Program-made: the position numbers and the translations under genes
Assembly: GCA_030180135.1 (NCBI GenBank)
Contig: CM058233.1
Span: forward strand, 57,928,500-57,992,499
Reading direction: 5' to 3'
DNA length: 64,000 nucleotides
From: Orychophragmus violaceus
Lineage: Eukaryota; Streptophyta; Magnoliopsida; Brassicales; Brassicaceae
Notes under the pieces: generated by a model
Databases searched by the model: none
What the model was told of the DNA's origin: nothing
What the model saw: only the letters and a program-made list of their open reading frames with translations
In this document: positions 1 to 9,715 of the stretch, in pieces
Layout of the letters: the number at the start of each line of letters is the position of its first letter
Position numbering within the stretch: the first letter of the stretch is position 1

Positions 1-265
1 CTCTTGAGCTATTGAGCTGAAATTAGAGCTAAAGTCTGGAATTGACTCATGCTTCTCCAATTTTAAAATTTCAAACTTAGTAGCCAGAAGATCTTTTCTT
101 GAGTTCTGAACCTTTTTTGTCCCTTAAAATGAATTTAAAGAATATCCCATGCCTCTTTTGCAATCTCACAACTTTGATCAGCTCGAACTGCTTCTTAGCT
201 ACGTCACAGTGAATTGTAGTGAGTGCTATAGAGTTATATTTGGAGATCTTGAGTTCTACTTCTGT
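1..265 (-). pseudogene. Ty1/copia gag remnant (UBN2-like)
   Basis: The reverse strand reads a degenerate copia Gag domain. Visible blocks in order are ALTTIHCDVAKKQFELIKVV, KEAWDIL followed by an in-frame stop, HFKGQKR, and after a frameshift LATKFEILKLEKHES then FSSNFSSIAQE. This matches the usual plant copia Gag pattern (AKEAWDIL, HFKG, LATKFE, ESI, DF). At least one stop and one frameshift break it and it runs off the window start, so it cannot make a protein. No LTR or primer-binding site belonging to it is visible. Family assignment rests on my reading of these motifs; lineage is not determined. Confidence 0.6.
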
Positions 266-900
266 CTAGAGCTCTTCAGGTTGGTTTGGGTAAATTTGCT
301 CCAACATAATTCTTGGCAGTGAGAGTAACACATGGTATTGTTTTCAGAACTTTTTATTGCAAAACAAACTTACAAGTTTTCACCTTAACAACTTTGCTCT
401 CTTACTTTTTGATCTATACTTGATTTCAAAGCCACTCAAATTCACCATTAGCACCCATGTTTGATTCTCCGTACAAGAAAACTAAAATCTTTGCTCATTG
501 CAATTTTTCTCTCAGAAAGCGCAACCCTCAGAGAAGCCCTAGCCAACCTATGTATACATAATATAATCTTTTCCAACTTTCCTAACTATCGAAAAAATAT
601 TTCCGTTTTGATAGATATCAATCATTTAGGAAAATATACAGTTTCCTAAATTTTCTCCTAGCAATATATCTTCTAGATATTTATGTTTATCTTCTCTAAG
701 ATACTTCTCCATCTCAGCCACTCTCCTTTCGCCTTTTCCTAGTCAGCCACAAGCCTCCTAAGATTCGGAACTCCAACTTTAAGTCAGTTCCAAGATGATC
801 TTCATCGTTGATACATATGATGATCTACGCCATAATTGAATCATATGCTGTCGTAATTACTTACCTAGTTCGCGGCATCTTCATATATTGTGTAACACCC
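266..900. other. AT-rich gap without recognisable gene
   Basis: No convincing coding region, terminal repeat or RNA gene is seen. The short open frames here have no family motifs. It may be further decayed sequence upstream of the copia gag remnant. Confidence 0.4.
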
Positions 901-943
901 TGGGTTAGGTAAACCGTTAATATTTTTATTAAAGGAAGAAAAA

Positions 944-1063
944 TGCCTCTTAAGGGATTTGGTATATTAGAGAAAGAGGATGAAGCCCATGTATCTAACT
1001 TTAATATCTTAGATACATGGGCTTCATCCTCCTTCTCTAATATACCAAATCCCTTAAGAGGCA
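944..1063. repeat. Near-perfect 55-bp inverted repeat (foldback)
   Basis: The arms 944-998 and 1009-1063 are reverse complements with a single mismatch over 55 positions and enclose a 10-nt loop (999-1008). Both strands therefore read the same short open frame, which is a by-product of the symmetry. The pairing stops abruptly outside 944/1063. A transcript would fold into a long stem like those of young plant MIR loci or hairpin-siRNA loci. A small foldback or MITE, or a recently inverted fragment, are alternatives. No target-site duplication is evident. Confidence 0.85.
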
Positions 1064-1251
1064 CAAAAGTTTTATTGTGTTGGAGACACAAAAGAAAATT
1101 TTCTGGCGAAGCCCTATCGGATTCCTATTATGAAATTTGCCGTTATTTTGTGAAGCGAATTTCTAGAAAACCGTAAGTAGTCATTGAACAATTTACCTAT
1201 CGTTAAAAAATCTCGAGTCTTCTCTTCCTAGAAAGATCAAGAAAATGTTAT

Positions 1252-1800
1252 CATTACAAAAAAACATGGTTATTATCACCATTAGTTTGGTCATATAGTT
1301 GATAAATATTTGGTCACAAATTCTCTATTGTGACAAATATGTGATAAGTTCTAAAAAAAATCACAATAAAATCGTATAATTCGATTTAAGTCTCAAAATT
1401 TCGTCACAAATTTAGTGACAATAAAAACGGTAACAGTTTTGTCACCAATTGACGACATATAATTATATAAATAAAAGTCATGACACCATTTGTTACGACT
1501 ACCATTGTCACAAATACGTCACAAACTATAGCAAAAATTTGTCACATAATTCGTAATAGGTTGTTAATTACCACATCTGTGTCATCCGCTGGTCATAGAT
1601 TTCGACCAAAGGAATGTCAGTCCGTCACAGTTTGCGATGAAAATATAGTTACGATATTGTGGCAAATTCCATTTATTTGTGGTATTTTATTGTTACTAAT
1701 CTCGTAACACACTGTTAGTTACCAACAGAATTAAAAAGTTGTGGCAAATTAGACACTGATTGTGATTACATCGCCATTACAAAATCACGATGAAACATAA
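1252..1800. mobile_element. CACTA-like terminal region with subterminal repeats
   Basis: Position 1252 begins CATTACAAAAAAAC, close to the CACTACAA termini of CACTA (En/Spm) elements. The following 500 bp carry many short direct and inverted copies of a GTCACAAAT/ATTTGTGAC motif, the organisation of CACTA subterminal repeats. The transposase-related exon at 2021-2215 reads toward this end, consistent with it being the 3' end of a minus-strand element. The opposite terminus is not visible, so the element is truncated or interrupted. Confidence 0.45.
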
Positions 1801-2020
1801 AAAGTGTTAAGCCACCATTAATATAACTAATAAAGTTAAACATCCAAAACAGAGAACAATAATCTCATGAACATAATCTTAACAAAAATAAATACTGAAA
1901 ACACTAAGAATATATGGTGAATGAAGCAAGTAGATTCCATGGGAAGCAGACGGTCTTGGTGGTAGAGCTGGATCTAGACGTTTAGACTTGTGATAGACTG
2001 AAAAAATATTCTCCATATTT

Positions 2021-2215
2021 TCAGTTTTTCTGAAGTTGTAGATTCTTTACACGGATTTGTTTAGCTTTGTTTTCCACTTCTTGTGATCTTTGTATTTTCA
2101 TTTCCACTTTTTTAGAAGTTTGGGGTGCACTCAACAAAGCATCAAAAGATGGTAAAATCTTATTGTGTAATGTTCCAAATCCAAAGACATGCCCATGTTT
2201 AGATAATCCCGTAGC
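2021..2215 (-). pseudogene. CACTA-associated transposase exon fragment
   Basis: On the minus strand an open stretch follows a T-rich tract ending in TAG, a plausible splice acceptor at 2216-2217. It reads ATGLSKHGHVFGFG then LHNKILPSFDALLSAP and a lysine/glutamine-rich helical tail, ending at a TGA at 2021-2023. The G-hydrophobic-G-G run followed by a charged helix resembles the end of plant CACTA Transposase_24-type proteins. The upstream exons are not recognisable. It fits the CACTA-like end at 1252. The family call is from memory of the pattern only. Confidence 0.4.
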
Positions 2216-2731
2216 CTAATACAAAAACCAAACATGTGAACAAAATTAAAACCACATTTAGTTTGTAAGAAACAAGTAAGCCACAACAACAAACCACGAT
2301 GATTAAATATTATATTTATCACTACGCACGACAAATAAAACCATGTGTATCTACGCTCACCTACGTGCACCTAACGTTCGTAACGATTGATACAAAAAAA
2401 AAAAAAACTTCGAGTTACGAGACCATCTAACATATATACGGTATTGCTAACGTGGAGTATATAATTCCTTGAATAAATTATGGATAAAACCAGTCGTGAT
2501 ATTTTGTTTTTTTGACATATCATACAATTTTTCTACGTTTTTAACCATAATATATGTGTATATATAGAGTCTTTAACTTTTTATTTCGAGATTGACAAAA
2601 AAAAAAACTTTGTATTTCGAATTTATCGAGTCTTTTACATATTAGCACACTAGTGAAGCAAAGCCATAAGTTTTAGAGCGTTTCTGGAGCATTATGCAAG
2701 AAGTCAAAGTTAGAGCCGAGCATTGACCTTA

Positions 2732-2768
2732 GTGTCGACCGACGTTCACTCTTAGTGTCGGCTGACAC
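2732..2768. promoter_or_regulatory. Paired 14-bp near-palindromes in Athila D 5' LTR
   Basis: GTGTCGACCGACGT at 2732 and GTGTCGGCTGACAC at 2755, 23 bp start to start. The same place in the other Athila LTRs carries the pair at 21 bp. Confidence 0.7.
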
Positions 2769-3196
2769 TGAATCCCAACAAGATTTATGCGCGAGATTGA
2801 ACTACATCTTTTGAAGAATTCCAAAGAAGTCCAGAAGTTTCACTATTTCTAATTTAGCCCCAAACGTGTTTAGACTATTAATTAGGGTTTTGAGAATTTA
2901 TTCTCAAATATTTTGTTCTCGCTTTTGGCTTTTGGAGACTTGAAGAGATTATTGCTATTGGAGCTGATCTGCTACTCTGTAACATTTGAAAGAAGGATTC
3001 TGAATCCCGTTAATTCTATCTGTTTAGTCTTTGGTTTCCAATTCAATTATGTGTTATCCATCCAATATCATGTTTGAGTAGTAACCATTGTTAGATTTAG
3101 GGATTCTCATATGGTTTCATGCTTTGTTAGATCTCTGAATAATTATGATTCTAAATCATTCTGTTCATCACCTAAATTAGACTTAAGGCTAAATTC

Positions 3197-3448
3197 TGAT
3201 AAGTTGATGAGAGTAGAGACACAAAAGTGTTTAGGAAGAATTGTATTATACTCTCATGAGAATAAAGTACAATACTACATAGACTTATATAGTGGTAGAA
3301 TTAACATAATTCATAAACTAATAAGGAATATAATATATTAGAGATAATGGTAAATTTTCTATTCTCAGATATTCGTCTCTATCTTTTCAAATCCTTCTTG
3401 ATTCTTCAAGATCTTTCCTGATATGGTCGATCTTTTTTAGATCTCTCA
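3197..3448 (-). repeat. 3' LTR of TRIM-like element
   Basis: 252 bp, matching 4237-4488 with scattered substitutions. It is the 3' LTR because the element reads on the minus strand. A purine-rich tract lies just to its right. Confidence 0.8.
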
Positions 3449-4224
3449 ATATCCTCTCGCAAGCTCATACGTGGTAACACGTGTGAGATTGGACAAATTT
3501 TCAAAATATCAGCAATATACCTTGCCGTCAGGTCATCAAATTGACGTTTATACTCGGTCGAAGAGTTCTTCATTGACGTTTATACCAGGTCGTAGGGTCA
3601 AATCGGCTGTAATACCCGGCTATCGGGTCATCATCGATGTTTATACCCAGTCGTAGGGTTCTTCCAGTAGTAAGGGATAAAAATCGCGATTGCGACATCC
3701 AGAAGTAATTCGCGATTGCGAAGTAGAAAAACAATTCACGAAGGTGAGAAGTCAAAAAAAATGTCATCGCGAGGGCGAATAAAACATCATCCCCATCAAA
3801 ATCTTGAACAAATCCACCTCAGGTCAATGTTCATAATTGCAAAGAAATTCAAACACACAAGAACTAAGTATGTCGACTCTCGTAATTCTCATTCTTAAGA
3901 AAAATAAAATAGGCTAATAGCCAAAGTTTTGGACAAACTCACAAGCCAATTTGGCTGCACCACGGCCACTTTTTCTTTTTCTTTTTCAAAATCAAAAGCA
4001 AACACGTAGTTCTGGCAAAGACGATAGATAATAATATTAAGTAAAACAAGCATAATCAAATGCTTAAAACATGCAAAATAAAACAAAAGAGAAAGAGACT
4101 TCTAAAACGAAGCACAATCGTGTGCTAAAAAAACCAAAATAAAGGAAAACTTTTTTTTTTTTAACCAACGAAAAACGTAAATCATAGATGCGGAACCATT
4201 AACTTCGATCCCAAAGAATCGTCT

Positions 4225-4236
4225 GCTCTGATACCA
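4225..4236 (-). other. Initiator tRNA-Met primer-binding site
   Basis: TGGTATCAGAGC on the minus strand directly abuts the LTR end at 4237. It fixes both the element's orientation and its LTR boundary. Confidence 0.85.
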
Positions 4237-4488
4237 TGATAAGTTGATGAGAGTAGAGACACAAAAATATTTAGGAAGAATTTTATTATAGTCTTATGAG
4301 AATAAAGTACAATACTACATAGACTTATATAGTAGTAGAATTAACATAATTCATAAACTAATAAGGAATATAATATATTAGAGATAATGGTAAATTTCTT
4401 ATTCTTATATATTCGTCTCTATCTTTCCAAATCCTTCTTAATTCTTCAAGATCTTTCCTGATATGGTCGATCTTCTTTAGATCTCTCA
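4237..4488 (-). repeat. 5' LTR of TRIM-like element
   Basis: 252 bp, same length as its partner at 3197-3448. It begins TGAGAGATC and ends TTATCA on the minus strand, next to the primer-binding site. Confidence 0.8.
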
Positions 4489-5032
4489 ATAAATTCTGAA
4501 CTGATCCCTTAGAACTTAGATTTTAGATTAATAATTTGGCACGAGAGTGTGAACTAAAATCTGACAGAACCTAGTGTGACCAATTTGACTAGATACAAAG
4601 AGATTTGGTTTAGGAGAATTGTGAACTGAAGAACTTGCTATTAATGCCTGTCTAGAACTCTACGATTGCAAAGAGATTTGAATCGTTAGGTTGCTAGACA
4701 TAGAGAACAAGTGCAGCGAGAGTTGAATTGTTTAACTTTTGTGATTCTAGTTCCTGAACCTGTGCTTAATCTGAATCCTAATTAATTAAGTGTCTGACAT
4801 CGCATGATTTCCTGAGAACTTCCTAAGTCTAGCGTCTTTCTCACACCGAAACACAACTTTTATTTACTTGATATTTACTGCTTTCAACCTATTCGCACTT
4901 GCTTAGATATAGAGAACGAACAAATTTCATATTAATATTCTGAGTACCATTGTTCGATACCCTAGATACTACAACATCGACATTGTACACTTGCAGTTAG
5001 AGCTAGAGATAATTCTTTTCCTATCAAGTTTT

Positions 5033-5050
5033 TGGCGTCGTTGCTCTGGT
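5033..5050 (+). other. Athila D primer-binding site (degenerate)
   Basis: TGGCGTCGTTGCTCTGG lies 6 nt after the LTR end. The intact Athila form in this window is TGGCGCCGTTGCCGGGGA (57776), so this copy has decayed. Confidence 0.75.
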
Positions 5051-5170
5051 TCTCTGTTTTTATTGATAGTATTCGTTCGATATCTTTTCTAAGCTTTTTA
5101 TTTTAGTTACTTACATCTCTTTGTCTCCTTTGTCTTTGTAGTTGCAGGAAACCGCGACCAGGCCTACTTA

Positions 5171-5205
5171 GTGTCGACCGACATCCCATTAGTGTCGACC
5201 GACAC
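5171..5205. promoter_or_regulatory. Paired 14-bp near-palindromes in Athila D leader
   Basis: GTGTCGACCGACAT at 5171 and GTGTCGACCGACAC at 5192, spaced 21 bp, between a TTGCAG-type acceptor (5149) and the gag start at 5237. Confidence 0.8.
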
Positions 5206-5236
5206 TCGACTCAGAATCAGGTTTTGAGTTCAGTGT

Positions 5237-5466
5237 ATGCCTAATCGTCACACCAGAAGCAACCCAAACAAGGAGCTTTTGAATCTCAGGAATCAGGAGT
5301 ATGGTAGGCTAGAGAGAACGACCTGGAAAACGAAAACACAATCGAAAATGAACCGTGTTGTGATTGTTATTGCAGGTGAAGATGGTGTTCTTCATGATCG
5401 TGAGGGTCATGTCTACAATGGCCAAGGACAGAGGTTGGACGCTAATGGAAAAGTGATTCAGATACC
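5237..5466 (+). pseudogene. Athila D gag, 5' part
   Basis: The start MPNRHTRSNPNKELLNLR corresponds to the Athila gag start at 48461 in element B1 (MPSQHTRSNPSEELVNLR). It is followed by the conserved GEDGVLHDREGHVYNGQGQR block found also in B1 and C1. Reading frame is open until Tat A1 interrupts it at 5467. The rest of gag resumes at 16587 after the duplicated ATACC. The apparent continuation past 5466 into the LTR is not Athila protein. Confidence 0.8.
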
Positions 5467-6004
5467 TGTGAGATCCGGGATTCACACTAAGAATTTGTAT
5501 TCGTGGATTTGGACTTTTGGATATAGAAATGGTATAGTTTCCTATGAATCAAAGACTTTATTGAGATTGTTCGTCGAGATAGAACACACACAGTCAAGAA
5601 CAGAGTACAAAGTATAAGATCGAGCTATCTAATCGAAGTGTTCTTAGCCTAGGTTGGAATATCTTTAATGGGTCGCCACTTCTTTTCTTAAATAGTCTCG
5701 ACTCTGATCTCTTCGTCCTGATATTTCGGCCTCGTCATCGTAACGATCTACGAGATTTATGCGGATCAGTTGAACTGGCGAAGACCGAGTCGCTCTATCT
5801 CCACGTCATCTTCTGCCGAGCTCGAGCTCGATTGTCTCCGGCTTCGGCATCGTCTGGGCCTTGCCAGGGCGTTTGTTTCGCTTGGGCCCATCGAAGGAGT
5901 CGGCTCTTTTGTCTGTCTTTGATTCTGGAATGGGCTCATAATTATGGGCCTCTGTCTTGTCTGTTAATGGGCCGGATTTCCTAGAGGGAAATCCAGTACC
6001 AACA
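5467..6004 (-). repeat. Tat A1 3' LTR
   Basis: 538 bp, TG...CA ends, nearly identical to 16044-16581. On the minus strand it starts TGTTGGTACTGG and ends GGATCTCACA. Short open frames within it are incidental. Confidence 0.93.
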
Positions 6005-6022
6005 ATAGCCCCCCAGCCCATT
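6005..6022 (-). other. Tat A1 polypurine tract
   Basis: The minus strand reads GGGCTGGGGGGCTATTG directly before the LTR start, the expected plus-strand priming site. The A2 copy has the matching tract at 32476-32492. Confidence 0.7.
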
Positions 6023-6450
6023 GAATTTTGAGAAGTCGAGGTTAATGGGCGGTGGACGTTCTTGGGAAAAGGCGCGTACCTCGGATGTGACCAATCTAAT
6101 GATTATTTTTGCCCCATCCGTTGATCTTGTTTCAATCCAATGGTGCGGAGCGAGCGCGTGAGACGGGCTGAACTGCTTATCAGCGCGTCTGCAGTCGTTG
6201 CGTGTACAGGTTTTGAGAATCTTATCTTTCACCGTAGATCTGGTCGATCGTCGACGGCTCAGATTCGAAGATCGCGAAGCGTCTTCTCGGGCTCGTTCTT
6301 TTTGGTGAAGTGACCTAATTACTGCGCATTTGTAGCCGTTGATCTTAGATCAACGGCTGGTGAGAGGGAAGCGAGGAGTCCGAGTCATCTCGATTTTCTC
6401 AGTAATTGATGCGAGTTGGAAGTCGTACGGACTATACTGCGCACAATCTT

Positions 6451-6460
6451 TGATATAAAT
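6451..6460 (+). promoter_or_regulatory. Candidate TATA box of the antisense gene in A1
   Basis: GATATAAATA lies about 145 nt upstream of the first codon of the antisense gene. Copy A2 has TATATAAT in the equivalent place although surrounding sequence has diverged. Position and conservation only; not proven. Confidence 0.4.
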
Positions 6461-6594
6461 AATCATTTGTATTGTTGAAGGAAATCCTTCGCTTCCGTAC
6501 TTTTATTCTGCCTTTTCCTTGTTTGAACTTTTTCTCCATACTTCCTTTGTCGTCAGAGAAAAAGTTTCTTTTCAAGAACTTTCCATTTTATTTC

Positions 6595-8961
6595 ATAGCT
6601 TTTAGGGATCATGCGGGAGCGAGTACGAGTGCGGCGGCGGGATCGTTCGGACCGCACCCGCCGTCTTCGTTAACCGTGGACCGTATCCAGCAATTGAGGG
6701 CGCTTTGCCGGATTCCAACGGAGGTTGAAATCGTCATCCCTTCTTCGGAGGTATCCCCCGAAACGGTCGTAGAGGGTTACTGCTGCGCCTCCTACACGTA
6801 TTTCGAAAAATGTGGGCTCTTTTTTCCCATTCCCCGCCTCGTCTTCTTGGTGCTGGCCCAACTCCAGATGGCTTTCTATCAGATGACGCCGAACTTCGTT
6901 CGGTACGTTATCGGACTCGGAGTCAGGGCTGCGGAGGAAGGGATTGAGTTCGGTCCCGAGGAGTTAATGCGGGTTTGCTCGGTGAAGCAAGATTCCCGCT
7001 TTCCGGGGTCGTATCGTCTTTCCCCCCGGTTTGGGAGGATCTTGGACGGTCTCCCGCCGAGAGAAGGATGGAGGGACCAATACTTTTTCTTTAGGATGAC
7101 CCACCACTCGGTTGGGGAGTTCGACTGCTCGGTCGTTCCCTCGCGGTGGGCTTCCGATGTTGGTAGGACTTTTGTCTATCCTTTTTACTGCTATTTTTAT
7201 TATTATTTTTTTTTGCGTCAGTTCGATTCCTGACCGGTTTTGTTCCGTACTGCAGAGTTCCCTGAATCGCTCGACCTTAACCCTGTCACGGAGGCCCTAA
7301 TAACCCGTCTGAGGAGAGGTTCCGTTAACTGGGACAGTTTCACGGTCGAGCGCGTACAAGCTGCCCTGAGGGTCGATCCAAGAGGGGTTCTGCAGGGTCG
7401 ATCCCGGGTCTTTCGGGAACAGCCCTTTCCTCCTGTACCTCCTCGGACCTCTCCGAGTCAAACTGTGCGACCTCCGCTTCGTATATTCGAGCGGGCGAGA
7501 GAGGGTGAGTCTCCTGTTCGCGATGTTTTGCTCGTCATTATCTGGGAAAAAGTCTAAAAAAACTCCTCTCCCCCCTTTTTTTTATTCTACAGGTCATCCT
7601 TCTTCGGGTGTGGGTTCGGATGCCAGCACTCCATCTCACAAGAAGTTATCTCGTAGATCGAGAAGTCGCCAAAACGGAAAGGACCCCATGGATCTGGCAA
7701 AAAGGGTGGAGGACGGGAGTCTGAGCAATGCGCTCTTTTTTGCCATGTGTGATTCTCCTCTCCCTTCCACGGTTATCCCCCCGAGCTTCGGGGCCCGTGA
7801 TGCGGCCGCGGAGACAGGGGGGATCCTCTTTTCTCCGGTTGTTTGGAGGGCGGACTCGGTCCCGTCCAGGGAGCCGGCTTTACGCGGCCCTCGTCCGAAT
7901 GATCAGAGTGTGGGTGGGGACCGTTCCCCCGTACCGAAGCGTCGAAGGATCGATACGGAGGCGAGCTCGAGCAGTTCGAGCGAGAGTGTCAGGACGCCCG
8001 GGGGTGCGGCCCGTTCGTCAAGGCGTGTTGGACCCGCAGGGGCTCGGCTTCCAGTTGCCGGGGACACGGCCTTTGGCGATTTGTATGCCAAGATGGCTGA
8101 AGCTACTGGAAAGGTATCGACCGTAGTTCTTGTCTTTGTCTTTCTTTTGTAAGAAAGATTTTTGAGATTCGTGCGTTTATGTAGTTTCTGGAGACTGCGA
8201 ACAGACTTATGGCCCAGTCCGAACGCGAGCTTCGTGAGAGATCGCGGGTAGATGAGCTCGAGGCCGCTAGGAGGTCGGCTCGTATTTTGACCGCAGAGCT
8301 GCAGGATTCCTTTGCTCGAGAGGAGGAGCTTGAAAGGAAACTGGCTAGGTACGAGGGGATAGAAGCCCGGCAATTGGCTCTCGAGAATCGTGAGGAGGAC
8401 CTTTCTCAGAGGCTCCGGGCGGCCGAAGGTCGGGCGTTGGCTGCCGAAGAAACGAGTCGAGTTGCCACAATGCGAGCTGCCTAAGATCGAACCGACCTGG
8501 AGAGAGTTCTCGCGGGGAGGGACTTTGACATAAAGGTTGCGTCTCACGAGGCGAGGAAGAAGATGAGTGGGGAATACTTGGAGATCCTTAAAGGGGTCAA
8601 GGAGAAGAGCGAGAAGCGGAATCTTGAAACCAACGCTGAGATTCGCCTCCAAGAAACCCTGGCCAATATCGAACTCATCGCGGAGTTTGCTTCCGGCGAG
8701 CTTGACCTGACTCTGGAAGTTCTGAGGTTGGCCGACCAGAAGAGGGCGGCAATGGAAGAGATGAGCGCCGCAGCGGTCTCTGATTTTAGTGTTGGCAAGT
8801 TGAACTTGCCGGCCGTGTCGAGTGACTCGGTCATTTTGGCGCATGCTCCGCCACCGGTTGCTCCCCGCCCTGATCAATTTGGATCGAGTCTCCCGACTGT
8901 ATCTACCGGCGATCAGGCGGAGGGTGGAGATGAGGCTTCTTCGCGCTCGCGGCAATTTTGA
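6595..8961 (+). pseudogene. Spliced antisense gene of Tat A1 (Transposase_28-like plus coiled coil)
   Basis: Four exons are inferred by comparison with A2: 6595-7162, 7256-7504, 7593-8113 and 8185-8961, with GT...AG introns. Exon 1 is 568 nt in both copies. It encodes a domain with FGPHPPSSL, IPTEVEIVIPS and GLFFPIPRLVFLVLAQLQMAF, which resembles the 'putative gypsy type transposon' family PF04195. Exon 3 is low-complexity and Ser/Arg-rich; exon 4 is a long predicted coiled coil ending after NIELIAEFASGELDL and SDFSVGKLNLP. The first codon is ATA where A2 has ATG, and a TAA at 8482-8484 interrupts exon 4. Function is unknown; such antisense ORFs are known in Tat elements. Confidence 0.7.
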
Positions 8962-9715
8962 TTGTTCTAATGCTGCCCTAAGGGGCTTTTTGATATGTCT
9001 TTTTTTAGCTAAAACATTTGTTTGCCCGAGGGGGCTTTGTTTTGGTGTCGGGACTCGAGGACACTGTGTCCTCCTTTTAATGAATTTCTTTTTGAGTCTT
9101 ACATGCCTTAGCATAGACTTTACTATTTTAGTACCTTCACGACTCGGTCGTTCGTACTTGAGTTCGGGTTCTTTCGTAATGTGCAGTACAAGTGTAATAT
9201 TTAACGGTAAAGATAAATTGGGGTAAACTTACAAAGGTTCGTTGTGCGCGGAGGTCTTTTCGTGTGGTCGGGTACCTCGACTTCGACGTTTTCGTTTAAC
9301 GGGAGAGGGTGGCCCTATAGTTCTTCCGAGCTGTATAAGGTCGGGAGAATTTTATATCTTTTGACTTTGGGAGAGGCCATTTCAGGTCGCTCGGAAAGGA
9401 TACTTTCATATCGCCTTGATTTAGAAGAGATAATTTCATATCCTTCGTTTCGGAAGAGATAATTTCATATCTTTCGTTTTGGGAATGTTATGACAAGGTA
9501 TTTCGCGATGATTCTAACTTTTAAGACAGAAAGAAGCATTGGATTAAGGGACTTATTTTGATTTCACAAAGATAAGTCGGTGTAACTTCGTCGGAAGCTG
9601 TTGAGCTCGGTGTGAGCTTTGTTTTTGGGGGGCGGCTGCGCTCGAAGTCGAGCTGCCTACGTACCCTTTTTAAGGGGATCAAGCCATTTCGTTGTTCGAT
9701 TATGTGGATGTACTC
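8962..9715. other. Tat A1 spacer between antisense gene and pol
   Basis: Non-coding. It contains a few copies of a GAAGAGATAATTTCATATC-type repeat (about 9310-9480), a shorter version of the minisatellite in A2. From about 9365 rightward it matches A2 closely again, after the diverged antisense-gene region. Confidence 0.7.

Larger units (their letters stand above)
3197..4488 (-). mobile_element. TRIM-like non-autonomous LTR element
   Basis: Two 252-bp direct repeats (3197-3448 and 4237-4488) flank 788 bp with no gag or pol. On the minus strand the 5' LTR (4237-4488) is followed directly by TGGTATCAGAGC (4225-4236), complementary to the 3' end of initiator tRNA-Met, the primer of most copia and TRIM elements. 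LTRs begin TG and end CA on that strand. TAAATTC occurs at both edges (3190-3196 and 4490-4496), longer than a usual 5-bp duplication. At 1292 bp it is slightly long for a TRIM. The interior has about three imperfect copies of a GACGTTTATACC...GGTCGTAGGGT unit (about 3540-3660). Confidence 0.8.
2513..5026 (+). repeat. Athila D 5' LTR, split by a TRIM-like insertion
   Basis: The LTR starts TGACATATCATA and ends CCTATCA just before the primer-binding site. Excluding 3197-4488 and the insertion duplication it is about 1.2 kb, matching the other Athila LTRs here (1165, 1184 and 1158 bp). The 3' partner is 31522-31942 plus 43554-44310. A pair of 14-bp near-palindromes lies about 220 bp from the start. 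Confidence 0.8.

Noticed and set aside
943..1176. Open frames on both strands over the foldback (77 and 76 codons)
   Set aside because: They mirror each other because the sequence is an inverted repeat; no family motif or codon support.
5806..6232. Short open frames in the Tat LTRs (also 16383-16592, 32246-32455)
   Set aside because: They recur only because LTRs are duplicated, and they differ in frame integrity between copies.
7903..9114. Minus-strand 403-codon open frame
   Set aside because: Opposite strand of the antisense gene exons 3-4 and its introns; no domain, spans splice sites.
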